Source of the DNA: Mesorhizobium sangaii
GTDB taxonomy: Bacteria; Pseudomonadota; Alphaproteobacteria; Rhizobiales; Rhizobiaceae
Direction of reading: 5' to 3'
Length of the DNA stretch: 64,000 bases
Assembly (NCBI RefSeq): GCF_014207355.1
Contig: NZ_JACHEF010000001.1
Span: forward strand, 1,483,241-1,547,240
Part shown: one piece after another, positions 26,472 to 35,973 of the stretch
How positions within the stretch are numbered: the stretch's first letter is position 1
How the letters are laid out: each line of letters opens with the position of its first letter
The notes under the pieces: generated by a model
The model's database searches: none
The model's input: the letters and a program-made list of their open reading frames with translations, nothing else
What the model was told of the DNA's origin: nothing
Program-made: the position numbers and the translations under genes

Positions 26472-27479
26472 ATGTCATCCAAAACAGAAAAATCGGACAT
26501 CGTCGAACGACATCTGATTCTTGGTGGAAGCGGCTTCATTGGCCGACACGTTGCTGCAATCCTGGTGCAAAGCGGGTGTGAGGTCGTTTTAGCCGGGCGC
26601 TCACTTTCGAAGCCGACATTTACCCCTGCACTTGACGAGCGAGTCGCATGGCGCAGTTTCGATCTTGCCAACGCGCAATGGGATAGCTTGATCGATGGGG
26701 TCACCGTCATTCACCATTATGCATGGTCATCCGTCCCTGCCACCGCCAACAACGATCCCACCCTTGATCTGTCGACCAATGTCGTGCCTACGCTGGGTTT
26801 GCTGGATGCGCTTCGGAAAAAAGGGGCGGAGGCGCCAAGGGTGATCTTCGCTTCGTCCGGCGGTACGGTTTATGGCAAACTGCTGCGCGTTCCGGTGCAT
26901 GAAGATCACCGTTTAAACCCGATTACCGCCTACGGCGCTGGCAAGGCCGCTGTTGAACTGTATCTGGGCACCTATCGAGCTCTCTATGGGCTCGATTGTC
27001 GTGTGGCGCGTCTGGCCAATCCGTTTGGAGCGGGGCAGAATTTGGCAAGAGGCCAGGGTGTGGTGACGACGTTCCTGCACCGCGCATTGTCGCAACGGCC
27101 GATAATCGTCTGGGGCGATGGCGAAGTCGTGCGCGATTTCATTCACATCTCCGATGCCGCAGCAGGCTTGGTTGCACTGGCACGCGCAGCACCGCTCGAC
27201 GGCCATCAGGTTTTCAACATCGGCAGTGGCGAGGGAATCAGCCTTAACGGTGTCATTGCCGAACTTGAATCAAAACTCTCCCAAAGACTGGACGTTCGCT
27301 ATGAGCGCGGACGGAAATTTGATGTTCCAGTAAGCGTGCTCGATATCTCGCTCATTCGGGAGGCGCTGGGGTGGCGACCTACTCTCTCATTTTCTGAAGG
27401 CTTGAGCCAAACACTCGCGGATCTTGGTGGTAGCGTAGTGCATCGTGACAGGTCAGCGGTAGGCGGCTCCGCACACTAG
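26472..27479 (+). CDS. NAD-dependent epimerase/dehydratase, nucleotide-sugar type
   Basis: 335 residues of the extended short-chain dehydrogenase family. NAD-binding GGSGFIGRH lies at about 18-26, the SSGGTVYG serine region at about 127, and the catalytic YGAGK tyrosine/lysine at about 155-159. DFIHISDAA and NIGSGEG are typical of UDP-glucose 4-epimerase and dTDP-sugar dehydratase relatives. It likely makes an NDP-sugar for the adjacent polysaccharide genes. The substrate cannot be decided. The next gene follows within about 30 bases on the same strand. Confidence 0.88.
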   Translation: MSSKTEKSDIVERHLILGGSGFIGRHVAAILVQSGCEVVLAGRSLSKPTFTPALDERVAWRSFDLANAQWDSLIDGVTVIHHYAWSSVPATANNDPTLDLSTNVVPTLGLLDALRKKGAEAPRVIFASSGGTVYGKLLRVPVHEDHRLNPITAYGAGKAAVELYLGTYRALYGLDCRVARLANPFGAGQNLARGQGVVTTFLHRALSQRPIIVWGDGEVVRDFIHISDAAAGLVALARAAPLDGHQVFNIGSGEGISLNGVIAELESKLSQRLDVRYERGRKFDVPVSVLDISLIREALGWRPTLSFSEGLSQTLADLGGSVVHRDRSAVGGSAH

Positions 27480-27507
27480 ACCAGTGAGAGGAATTGGCGA
27501 CACTCAA

Positions 27508-29088
27508 ATGGGAGAAATATTCGAACGGGTCCTGCCGCGGCAAGCACTTGAGTGGACCGGCGAACGGTTGACAACCGCTACGGCGGGTCAGGTGGAGATC
27601 GAGCATCTTCATCGTTACTTTCTTGCCCGGGCTCTTTGCCGCGACCTTGATGTTGTCGATGTCGCCTCAGGCGAGGGCTACGGCTCCGCTCTTCTGGCCC
27701 AAGTCGCGCGATCGGTTGTCGGTATCGAGTTGTCCGAGGAGGCGGTAGCGCACGCCCAGCGGGGCTATGTCGCTGCCAACCTTCGCTATCGGCAAGGAGA
27801 CGCTCGCAAGTTGCCGTTGGAAGATGCGAGTGTCGACGTGGTCGTATCGTTCGAAACGCTCGAGCATTTTTTTGAACATGAGCTGTTTATCGCAGAGGTC
27901 CAGCGCGTTTTGCGGCCAACCGGTTTTCTCGTCCTTTCGTCGCCTGAACGAGATGTCTATTCTCCGCTCGGAAGCCCTGCCAATCCCTATCATGTGCACG
28001 AACTCTCGCGTGTGGAGTTCGAGGCCCTGCTGAAGGGGGCGTTCCGCCACGTCTTGATACTCCTTCAAAGACCGCTGCTCGGATCAACGCTTATCGCGGA
28101 TGACGAGGCCGGAATCTCGAGAACGCTAACGTTCGAGCGACGAGGAGAGACGCATTACGAGGTCAGTCATGGCTTGCCTCGACCGCCCTACAATATTGCG
28201 ATTGCGTCCCAATCAGAACTTCCAACTATTCCTAATTCGTTGTTCATCGAAACAAGCGAGATCGGTGAAATCCTGGCGCGAGCAGAAAGTGGCGCTGTCG
28301 CTCACGCGGAACTTCGCAATCACATGGAGCAAACGGAGTTGCTGGCTTCCGGTCTCCGCGGGGAAATTGAAACAGCCAGTGAAACCATCAAAGCTCAAGT
28401 CGAACGGGCCGAAAAAGCGGAAGCCGCATTGGCATTGGCTCAGTCTGGAAGCCATGCCGCTCAGGCAGAGCTTCGCAGCCACATGGAGCAGACGGAATTG
28501 CTGGTAACCGGTTTCCGCCGCGAAATTGAAACGGCTAGTGAAACCATCAAAGCTCAAGTCGAACGGGCCGAAAAAGCGGAAGCCGCTCTGGCCTCAGCTC
28601 AATCGGGAAGCCGTGTTGACATTGAGGGGCCGCTGGGCACCTCCGGACCTGCTAAGGACAAGCAGCACCCCACCGGGACCTTTGATGCGACGGCAACCGA
28701 AATTCAGTCTTCGGCGTCGGCACGCTGGGCTGAACTCGAGCGGCTGCGGTTCGAGTTGGCGCAAGTACGCTCCGAACTCGCTGCGGCAGCTGTGCAGCGA
28801 GACGTATTGAGAACGTCTTTCCGGAGCCACGCAAGCCTCCTCACGGAGTCGCGTCTTAGACAAGATGCCGAGACCAAAGAACTGCGACAGCGAAATGCTG
28901 AATGCGAAGCCAGGATTGCGGAGTTGGAGCGCAAGGCTGCCGAATGGGAGCAACGCTACTTGGGCCTGCGCAGCCGCCTCGAGGCCATTTTGAAACGCTT
29001 TGGGATACTAGGCGCGTCGCGTCTCTTTCCTCGCCCGCTTCGCGCCTTTGTCCGCAATCGTGTTCTTGGACCGGGACGCACACAATGA
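27508..29088 (+). CDS. SAM-dependent methyltransferase with C-terminal coiled coil
   Basis: 526 residues. The N-terminal domain (1-230) is a class I methyltransferase: motif I VVDVASGEGYGSALL, acidic motif II GIELSEEAV, and VVVSFETLEHFFEH. From about 250 to 490 it is a coiled coil with two tandem 53-residue repeats (AELRNHMEQTELLASG and AELRSHMEQTELLVTG) and then further heptads. Such methyltransferase/coiled-coil fusions occur in surface-glycan chain-length or capping proteins; this role is inference. I chose ATG 27508 over GTG 27484 because homologous enzymes begin near GEIFERVLP, but neither site has an ideal ribosome signal. The stop overlaps the next start. Confidence 0.85.
   Translation: MGEIFERVLPRQALEWTGERLTTATAGQVEIEHLHRYFLARALCRDLDVVDVASGEGYGSALLAQVARSVVGIELSEEAVAHAQRGYVAANLRYRQGDARKLPLEDASVDVVVSFETLEHFFEHELFIAEVQRVLRPTGFLVLSSPERDVYSPLGSPANPYHVHELSRVEFEALLKGAFRHVLILLQRPLLGSTLIADDEAGISRTLTFERRGETHYEVSHGLPRPPYNIAIASQSELPTIPNSLFIETSEIGEILARAESGAVAHAELRNHMEQTELLASGLRGEIETASETIKAQVERAEKAEAALALAQSGSHAAQAELRSHMEQTELLVTGFRREIETASETIKAQVERAEKAEAALASAQSGSRVDIEGPLGTSGPAKDKQHPTGTFDATATEIQSSASARWAELERLRFELAQVRSELAAAAVQRDVLRTSFRSHASLLTESRLRQDAETKELRQRNAECEARIAELERKAAEWEQRYLGLRSRLEAILKRFGILGASRLFPRPLRAFVRNRVLGPGRTQ
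28306..28613 (+). repeat. Tandem intragenic duplication in the coiled coil
   Basis: Two copies with an offset of 159 bases (53 codons). A 50-base stretch is identical between 28378-28427 and 28537-28586, which points to a recent in-frame duplication. Confidence 0.85.
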
Positions 29089-31892
29089 ATAGCCGCGAGA
29101 GCGTAAAGGCTGATGAAATTCGCCGTGAATTCGTCGCTATGCTGGAAATGACCGGGTTCGTAGATGCCGACTATTATCGTTCCTCCCTTAACCGGCCGGA
29201 ACTGCGGGATCCAGTGGGACACTATGCCGAAATCGGCTGGCGGATTGGATTGGAGCCAAATGCGCGATTCAACGGCGATTTCTTGCGTCCCTTCTACGAG
29301 ACGGCAGGCATGTTCAAGCCGCCTGCTTATGTCTGGCTAGAACTTTCGGCTCTGGGGGAACCGCTGCCCGCGAACAAACACGAGGCCGAGGAACTTGCTG
29401 CAGCCTTCCGACGGTCGCCGTGCTTCGATGCTGAATTTTACGCTGACCGTTTGCCCGCCGGTATGGACCCAGCGTTGCACTATGCAGTGGTCGGTGAGCC
29501 GATGGGCTGGCGCGCATCGCCTCTTTTTGATTCGGCTTATTATCGGGAGCGCTATCCTGATGTCGTGAGCGCCGGGATGTCGCCTTTGCTGCATTACCAG
29601 CACGATGGCAGGCGCGAAGGTCGGCGAGGAGTTTCCGTCGTCGATAGGCTAGAGTTTTCGCCCTTGCCGCAGTCCGAAAAGCCGGTTGTGCTTTTGATTT
29701 CGCATGAGGTTTCGAGAACCGGCGCGCCAATGTTGGGCTGGAACCTTGCCCGGGAACTCGCGAAACAGGCAACGGTGGTTTCCCTGATGATGCGCGGTGG
29801 AGAACTGGAAAGCGACTTCATCGCGGTTGCCGCCTCGTCCGTAGGTCCGTTGACATGGGAGGACTGGAACCCTGTGGATGCGGCCCGGCTGGCCAGGCGG
29901 ATCACAGAGGAATTCAGACCACTTTATGCCATCGCCAACAGCATAGAGACCCAGATCATGGTGCCTGCCTTGGCGTCTTGTGGGGTGCCGAGCGTTGCTT
30001 TGGTGCATGAGTTTGCCGCCTACACGCGCCCTGTGGCCAAGATGCGTAACGTTTATGACTGGGCGCAGCATGTCGTATTTCCAGCCGAGATCGTCGCGCA
30101 GTCTTCGTACGATTCCTTTCCTGGCCTCGAAAGGCGCCCCGGAATTCATATCATGGCTCAGGGGCGCAGCGATCCGCCGCCAACGTCCTCAACCGATGAG
30201 CCGGCTGACAAAAAAGACGACGAGTTCCTGCTTCGTTTGCGGCCCGAGGGTGAGGAGGCCTCCTTTCTAGTGCTCGGCGCCGGCATGGTGCACATTCGTA
30301 AAGGCGTCGATCTTTTCATAGGCGCTGCCGCCACTGCGAAACGACTGCGACCGGATGTTCGCTTTCGGTTTGTCTGGATCGGTGATGGGTACGATCCGGA
30401 GAATGACAGTGGCTACTCCGCGTATCTCGCCTACCAGATAGCCCAGTCGGATCTGGGAGATAGCTTGGTGATGCTTGATCCGGTATCGGATTTGGAGCCC
30501 GCATATGCCGTTGCAGACGCCTTCTTTCTCAGTTCCCGCCTTGATCCGCAGCCAAACGTGGCCATCGATACGGTTGTGCGCGGGATACCGACCGTGTGCT
30601 TCCAGGGAGCCTGTGGAACGGCGGAAATCTTAGCGGCCGACGCTGCAACACGTCCTCTCATTGCACCTCACCTCGATACTCATGCCGCAGCTGCCATCTT
30701 GTGTGGGCTGGCAGACGACCGCGACAAGGCAAAGGCCTTGGGAACGGAAGTGGCGCGAGTAGGACATGCGGCCTACAACATGAGTGCCTATGTTCAGCAA
30801 ATCGACCAGTGGGGCAAAACATCCTCGGCAGCACTTCATGACGAGGATCTTGCCACACTGATGGCGGCCACTGCCGTCGATCTCGAAATGGTTCTTCCTC
30901 CAGGTATGGCGCCAATTGCCGAGTTGGAGGCCGGGCGGCGCACGCTCCAGCAATGGAGCATCATGGGCCTTTCGGGCGATTCGACAGCCAATCCACAGTT
31001 CCGTCGTCCTTGTGCAGGCTTCAATCCGCAAAGCTATGCACAAGCCAACCCAGACGAGTGCGGACCGGGAAAAGCTCATCCCTTAGCCCATTGGCTCCGC
31101 GCCGGGCGCCCCGCCGGCCCCTGGTCCCGGGACGTTTTCAATCCTGTCAACGGCACTTACCGGCCGTCGGAGCAGCGTGTGGCCCTTCATGCCCATTTTT
31201 ACTATGAAGATCTGGCTGATGATCTTGCCTTCCGGCTCAAGCGTAACCGCACGCGCTGCGATCTGTTCCTGTCCACGGACACCGACGCCAAAGCCAGACA
31301 TCTTCGAGCGGTGTTTGACGACCACCACGGTTCCGTTGAAATCGCAATCGTTCCCAACAGGGGGCGCGATGTCGGACCGCTTCTTACTGAATTCCTGCCA
31401 CGGCTGCTTGATGGCCGCTACGATCTGATCGGCCATGTGCACGCCAAGAGGAGCGTGGGCACGGACGCGGCCATGGGTGAGGCATGGCGCCACTTCCTTT
31501 GGGAGAACCTGGTTGGTGGCGAACACGCAATGCTCGACCTGGCTGCCGAGGTCTTCGCATCGAAACCGGCGATAGGGCTTTTGATGGCCGAGGATCCACA
31601 CCTCGTCGGTTGGAACGACAACAGGAAAATCGCTGAAGACTTGGCGAGACGGATGGGCATCGCCACGCCGCTGGCGGACTTTTTCGATTTCCCGCTGGGA
31701 ACCATGTTCTGGTGCCGACCAAAGGTATTGCTTCCGCTACGCGAACTGGGTCTCGATTGGAATGATTACCCATCGGAGCCCGTTCCTTATGACGGCACCG
31801 TCCTGCATGCGATCGAGCGCTTGATGCCGTTTGTTGCGCGAAAGGCCGGATTCGATACTGCTGGTTTGCGCGCGCCCGGCACGAGTTGGTAA
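29085..31892 (+). CDS. GT4-type glycosyltransferase fused to a rhamnan-synthesis RgpF-like domain
   Basis: 935 residues from ATG 29085 (ATGA overlap); the frame is open further upstream but only inside the previous gene. Residues about 1-170 are a variable N-terminus with repeated AxxPALHY/SPLLHY elements. About 190-580 is a GT-B glycosyltransferase domain (VVLLISHEVSRTGAPMLGW, VLGAGMVHIRKGVDLFI, and the nucleotide-sugar site region DAFFLSSRLDPQPNVAIDTV). About 690-930 matches RgpF-like rhamnan synthesis proteins (ALHAHFYYEDLADDL, IVPNRGRDVGPLL, DLIGHVHAKRS, GTMFWCRPK). It likely builds a deoxy-sugar-containing surface glycan at the cytoplasmic face. Confidence 0.88.
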   Translation: MNSRESVKADEIRREFVAMLEMTGFVDADYYRSSLNRPELRDPVGHYAEIGWRIGLEPNARFNGDFLRPFYETAGMFKPPAYVWLELSALGEPLPANKHEAEELAAAFRRSPCFDAEFYADRLPAGMDPALHYAVVGEPMGWRASPLFDSAYYRERYPDVVSAGMSPLLHYQHDGRREGRRGVSVVDRLEFSPLPQSEKPVVLLISHEVSRTGAPMLGWNLARELAKQATVVSLMMRGGELESDFIAVAASSVGPLTWEDWNPVDAARLARRITEEFRPLYAIANSIETQIMVPALASCGVPSVALVHEFAAYTRPVAKMRNVYDWAQHVVFPAEIVAQSSYDSFPGLERRPGIHIMAQGRSDPPPTSSTDEPADKKDDEFLLRLRPEGEEASFLVLGAGMVHIRKGVDLFIGAAATAKRLRPDVRFRFVWIGDGYDPENDSGYSAYLAYQIAQSDLGDSLVMLDPVSDLEPAYAVADAFFLSSRLDPQPNVAIDTVVRGIPTVCFQGACGTAEILAADAATRPLIAPHLDTHAAAAILCGLADDRDKAKALGTEVARVGHAAYNMSAYVQQIDQWGKTSSAALHDEDLATLMAATAVDLEMVLPPGMAPIAELEAGRRTLQQWSIMGLSGDSTANPQFRRPCAGFNPQSYAQANPDECGPGKAHPLAHWLRAGRPAGPWSRDVFNPVNGTYRPSEQRVALHAHFYYEDLADDLAFRLKRNRTRCDLFLSTDTDAKARHLRAVFDDHHGSVEIAIVPNRGRDVGPLLTEFLPRLLDGRYDLIGHVHAKRSVGTDAAMGEAWRHFLWENLVGGEHAMLDLAAEVFASKPAIGLLMAEDPHLVGWNDNRKIAEDLARRMGIATPLADFFDFPLGTMFWCRPKVLLPLRELGLDWNDYPSEPVPYDGTVLHAIERLMPFVARKAGFDTAGLRAPGTSW

Positions 31893-31952
31893 CAGGAATT
31901 GAGCTGGCAGCCGAAAATGCCTTCATCGAGGGTGTTCAACGGGCGGACTGCG

Positions 31953-33461
31953 TCATCGCCCCATCGCTACTGGTTGATGAGCCTGCTCTGAGAATGAGGG
32001 GAGTGCCCCGGTTTGTATTCTGAGGTGAGATAGCGTTCCGGTGGAGTAGATCGGATCAACCCTCAACGTCATGCCGGCTAAATCCTCCGGCAAAACAAGC
32101 CAGAAGTCGCGCGCCCCCGGAGCGTCCGTGAGCATCAACGAGAACCCCTCGAAGTATGGCCCGTTCTGGTTGACCTGGTCTTTGATCGGCAAATAGACAT
32201 AGGTGTTTTGTCTTACGGCGGTTTCAAACGAGATCCGCACGCAAGGCCTGCCATGCTCTGCCAATCGTATGAGAATCTGAGGATCGACTCCCGCGGTGAA
32301 ATCGCCCGATGACTGTTTGTTCAGGTTCTCGAATTTCAGCCCATCTTCCGCAACGTCCGACATTCTGCACCCGCGAGCGGCCTTTGCGTTGGCGTCCATA
32401 AGCGCCTTGCCGAACACCCCTGTCCAGGACAACTCGCCGTGGAGAATTCGGGACAGCATGTTCCGCTCGACTAAGTTGACCAGGACATGCTTCGGGGACT
32501 TCGCCAATGCATTGGGGACTTCCAGTTCGATATTCTCGCTCCCGTAGGATACAAAAATAGGATTCAAAAAGACGCGCTTTAACAAATCATAGCTTACGCC
32601 ATAAAATGAGTCGTGAAGTATAAATGTATCTATTATCCTTTGATCGCTATTATCCGGAAATGTTCGAGATGCGTAGTCGTCATAACTTTCTTCAGCTTCT
32701 TTGTGCTCGATTCTCAGCAACCTGTTCGGCATGTCGGTGGCGTGCATGATCTGGCCGCTTGCGAGGATCGGGCCGTCCACTTTTCTGCCGGTCAACTCGA
32801 AGACGAGTTGCCTGACGGCTTTGAGTTTCCCAAGCTCGTTCCAGTGGGTATCCGTTCTGAAGTAGAGCAGGTCATCGGCTATGTCGTGACCCATCACATC
32901 GAAATGGTCTATTATGCTCGATTTGCTGGTCTTTGCGATGCGGCGCCACAAACGCGATGAAAGGATCTTACAGCCGGCAGCGGACGCAGCGGCAGGCCCA
33001 AGTTTCTCGGGATACACAACCTCCTTGTCTGGCGAGACCGACATGCGAAAGTCTATGCCGCTCCCCTTGGCTATCGTTCGCAATGCTTCAACATGCGCCA
33101 GCATGACGCCAATATCGTGCTCTGACATACATGCGCCGTTCTGGAACCCAGGCTTGTAAAACAGCCAACCATCCAGGCCGGAGATGACTTGGGATGTATT
33201 GACGAAGCCGAACACCTTAACATCCAGGGCATTCTTGGCGCGGATGGCGTCCATTCCGACTGGAGAATTGCTGACAAGCCTTCTGGCTATGTCGTTCCGG
33301 TACTTCTCGTCATTTGGCGTCAGAAGTTTAGCCGACGTGAGTTCGGTCAAGGTGATCGCTCCTTCAGCGGCCGGGTCGGGTCCCATCGTGACGAGGCTGC
33401 CGACGGGCGCAGCCAGAAAGGCCGCGAAGGCTGCGATGGTTGCGAGATTCGCCAATTTCAT
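31953..33461 (-). CDS. AlgJ/AlgX-like SGNH O-acetyltransferase-family protein
   Basis: 502 residues from ATG 33461, only two bases after the stop of the MBOAT gene. The longer frame to 33929 lies inside that gene and is not used. An N-terminal signal/anchor (MKLANLATIAAFAAFLAAPV) is followed by GLDGWLFYKPG, SVSPDKEVVYPEKL, the TDTHWNELG Asp-His motif and LHDSFYG, which carries the likely nucleophile serine. These are the hallmarks of alginate acetylation proteins AlgJ/AlgX, which transfer acetyl groups to polysaccharide in the periplasm. The C-terminal 120 residues may be a carbohydrate-binding extension. Paired with an AlgI-like transporter, it should acetylate an exported polysaccharide. 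Confidence 0.85.
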   Translation of the reverse strand: MKLANLATIAAFAAFLAAPVGSLVTMGPDPAAEGAITLTELTSAKLLTPNDEKYRNDIARRLVSNSPVGMDAIRAKNALDVKVFGFVNTSQVISGLDGWLFYKPGFQNGACMSEHDIGVMLAHVEALRTIAKGSGIDFRMSVSPDKEVVYPEKLGPAAASAAGCKILSSRLWRRIAKTSKSSIIDHFDVMGHDIADDLLYFRTDTHWNELGKLKAVRQLVFELTGRKVDGPILASGQIMHATDMPNRLLRIEHKEAEESYDDYASRTFPDNSDQRIIDTFILHDSFYGVSYDLLKRVFLNPIFVSYGSENIELEVPNALAKSPKHVLVNLVERNMLSRILHGELSWTGVFGKALMDANAKAARGCRMSDVAEDGLKFENLNKQSSGDFTAGVDPQILIRLAEHGRPCVRISFETAVRQNTYVYLPIKDQVNQNGPYFEGFSLMLTDAPGARDFWLVLPEDLAGMTLRVDPIYSTGTLSHLRIQTGALPSFSEQAHQPVAMGR

Positions 33462-33463
33462 AC

Positions 33464-34900
33464 TCAGAACCTGAAATAGAGGAACGGCGAGAAGGCCTGA
33501 GGTACGATGTAGATCGCGCAGATGACTGCTGCGACGCTGACGAAGACAAGCCGGGCAAAGCGCGCGGCACTGCCCGCTGCCCCGGCGACGACCACACCCA
33601 AGGGGCTGACCTGCCCCTGGATGACAATGAGGAGGCACGCCAACAGCATAGCGACTTTGCTCTGAGGCGAAAGCGCGAGGTCCATCGACCCGGGCAACCC
33701 GAACGCCCCGCGTGCCAGCGGCAACAGCATGGCACGCACATGACTGGCGAAGACTGACAGGTCGTTTGCGCGAAACAGGACCCATCCGAAAATCACCACG
33801 GGAAAGAAATAGATCATCCGAACGACCTGTGACGAAAACGCCCTTCCTGCAAGGATCAGGCGTTCCGCTACGAGAAAAATTCCGTGGTATGCGCCCCACA
33901 GGACGAACGTCCATGCCGCCCCATGCCATATCCCGGTCGCAAGGAACACGATCATCAGGTTTGCGTAAGTTCGCACCGGGCCTGCCCTGTTTCCCCCCAG
34001 CGGGATATAGAGATAGTCACGGAACCAGCCCGACAGCGACATGTGCCAGCGACGCCAAAACTCGGTGATCGTGGACGCGGCGTAGGGGTGGTTGAAGTTC
34101 TCCTTGAACCGGATTCCAAACATCATAGCGAGACCGATCGCCATGTCCGAATAGCCAGAAAAGTCGAAATAGATCTGGATCGCATAGGCGATTGCCCCGA
34201 GCCAGGCAGAGGCAAAGGTTTGCTCGGCGCCGGCCAGGGCAAAGGACGCGTCCGCGACGCCCGCGACGCTGTCCGCGATAAGGACCTTCTTGCAAAGGCC
34301 GACCATGAACCGACCGGCCCCGGCGGCAAAGATATCCGCATTGAGATCAGGATGGTGGAAGTCCTTCTCGACGTCCCGATACCGTACGATCGGGCCGGCA
34401 ATCAGCTGCGGGAAGAAAGCCTTGTAGGCGCCAAACACCACTAAGTTGCGCTCAGCCTTCACCTCGCCACGCCATACGTCGATCACATAGGAGATGCCCT
34501 GGAACGTGAAAAACGAGATCCCTATCGGGAGAATGATGGTTTGCGCGAAGTGCTGCAAACTCTCGGAGCCGAAGAATCCGACGGAGCCAAGAAGGAAGGC
34601 CGTATACTTGAAATAACAGAGGACCAATACGTTCAGAGTGACGACGGCGGTGACCACTATTTTGTGATGCCAGCGTCCCACCGCGATCGCGCCCGCGAAA
34701 TTCAGCACAATGCTGAAGAGCAGCAGCAGAACGTAAACGCCAGAAGACCAATAAAAGAAGATCAGGCTGGACAGAAAGATGAATGGCGAGAACAATCTCG
34801 TTCGACTCAGGAGCGAACCTAGCAAGAGTGTGATCGGCAGGTAGAGGAAGAGAAATGCCTGGTCGGAAAATACCATTGTGCGCCGATCGGTTTCGCCCAT
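33464..34900 (-). CDS. MBOAT family O-acyltransferase, AlgI-like
   Basis: 478 residues, about ten membrane segments. Typical MBOAT/AlgI stretches are YFDFSGYSDMAIG, EFWRRWHMSLSGWFRDYLYI and the conserved histidine in GIWHGAAWTFVLWG. ATG 34900 is preceded by CGGAAGGACAA. AlgI moves the acetyl group across the inner membrane for AlgJ/AlgX-type transferases, and such a partner follows immediately. The pair therefore forms a polysaccharide O-acetylation module within the glycan region. Alginate itself is unlikely, since no alginate synthesis genes are visible. Confidence 0.93.
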   Translation of the reverse strand: MGETDRRTMVFSDQAFLFLYLPITLLLGSLLSRTRLFSPFIFLSSLIFFYWSSGVYVLLLLFSIVLNFAGAIAVGRWHHKIVVTAVVTLNVLVLCYFKYTAFLLGSVGFFGSESLQHFAQTIILPIGISFFTFQGISYVIDVWRGEVKAERNLVVFGAYKAFFPQLIAGPIVRYRDVEKDFHHPDLNADIFAAGAGRFMVGLCKKVLIADSVAGVADASFALAGAEQTFASAWLGAIAYAIQIYFDFSGYSDMAIGLAMMFGIRFKENFNHPYAASTITEFWRRWHMSLSGWFRDYLYIPLGGNRAGPVRTYANLMIVFLATGIWHGAAWTFVLWGAYHGIFLVAERLILAGRAFSSQVVRMIYFFPVVIFGWVLFRANDLSVFASHVRAMLLPLARGAFGLPGSMDLALSPQSKVAMLLACLLIVIQGQVSPLGVVVAGAAGSAARFARLVFVSVAAVICAIYIVPQAFSPFLYFRF

Positions 34901-35206
34901 TTGTCCTTCCGGATCGCAAATGGGCGGATTGAAGTCAATACGCAGGACTTGGCCTGGATTCCTTCCCGAACCGGCGCCGCGCTCCCCCGTGACAACGGGC
35001 TATCTGTGACTTGAGTTCGGCAAGTTGACCGGCGCCGCTTGGGAGTTGCCGCGCGATAACGCGCACTGGGGGAATGAGGTCCACCACAGCGAGAAAATGG
35101 TTGATTTGCTGGCGCGGTGGATGATGGCGATAGCCTGGTCCAGTGGCGAATTGCTACTATTATTCGTCTCGCCCTGTGTGCGAATTGCCCTCAGTCCGTG
35201 CCTTAT
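34901..35206. other. Intergenic region without recognisable gene
   Basis: It separates the divergent MBOAT gene and the zinc-ribbon methyltransferase. An in-frame ATG at 35143 exists but the 25 codons from it look non-coding, and the strong ribosome site lies downstream. Confidence 0.4.
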
Positions 35207-35211
35207 GGAGG
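35207..35211 (+). promoter_or_regulatory. Ribosome binding site indicating a TTG or GTG start
   Basis: GGAGG is followed after 6 bases by TTG 35218, then TTG 35221 and GTG 35224, all in frame. No ATG is available nearby. Confidence 0.6.
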
Positions 35212-35217
35212 ATCCCT

Positions 35218-35913
35218 TTGTTGGTGTGCACAGTTTGCGGGAATGATGAGTTTCGGGACAGCAAAGTTCTTTGGCCTCGGCTGATCGCTGAGTGGAATTT
35301 GTCGTCGGCCGAGGTTGCCTATATCGACCGGCAGCAAGGCACTCAATGCACGCGTTGCGGCTCAAATCTAAGGGGGATTGCCTTGGCCAACGCAATTCGC
35401 GAAGTTGTCGCTACCGCCAAAACCTTGGTGGATTTTGTCAATACAAGTGAAGCGCGCCGTCTCCGCATTCTCGATATCAACGGCTCGTCACTGTCTGCGA
35501 CACTTTCGGTTCTCCCACTGTATACCCGTGCCGACTACCCCTCGGTAGATATGCAGTCCATGCCCTATGAGGATGATCAGTTTGATCTCGTCCTTCATTC
35601 CGATACGCTGGAACACGTGCCATTTCCGATTGAAGCTTTGAGGGAATGCGGACGCGTCCTCTCGGATGATGGGTGCTTATGTTACACCGTCCCAACAATT
35701 GTCGGTCGTTTGACGCGCGACAGAGAGGGGCTTCCGCCAAGTTACCACGGGGATTCGAACCAAGGGGGATATGACTTCATGGTGCACACCGAGTTTGGGG
35801 CCGACGCTTGGACATTTCCAATTCGAGCTGGCTTCACATCGGTCAACATAAATACGGTTTCATATCCAGACGCCACGGCAATAACTGCTCGTAAGAAGCT
35901 ATTTATTAGATAA
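35218..35913 (+). CDS. Methyltransferase-type protein with N-terminal zinc ribbon
   Basis: About 231 residues. The N-terminus has two CxxC pairs (CTVCGN and CTRCGS) forming a probable zinc ribbon. The rest is a partial class I methyltransferase fold: DINGSSLSATLSVLP replaces the glycine-rich motif I, followed by DQFDLVLHSDTLEHVPFPIE (motif IV) and VLSDDGCLCYTVP. The usual GxGxG of motif I is degenerate, so SAM binding is uncertain. The start is inferred from the GGAGG at 35207; TTG 35218, TTG 35221 or GTG 35224 are possible and ATG 35143 is less likely. Base composition is more AT-rich than in neighbouring operons, hinting at horizontal acquisition. Confidence 0.75.
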   Translation: MLVCTVCGNDEFRDSKVLWPRLIAEWNLSSAEVAYIDRQQGTQCTRCGSNLRGIALANAIREVVATAKTLVDFVNTSEARRLRILDINGSSLSATLSVLPLYTRADYPSVDMQSMPYEDDQFDLVLHSDTLEHVPFPIEALRECGRVLSDDGCLCYTVPTIVGRLTRDREGLPPSYHGDSNQGGYDFMVHTEFGADAWTFPIRAGFTSVNINTVSYPDATAITARKKLFIR

Positions 35914-35973
35914 TATTACTTCTAAGTTCGTATAGTCGTTTTCCTCATGAGACATATCGTTTGTACGGCAAGC

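Noticed and set aside
33462-33929. N-terminal extension of the AlgJ-like protein
   Set aside because: The extension lies inside the MBOAT gene; ATG 33461 gives a proper signal/anchor sequence.
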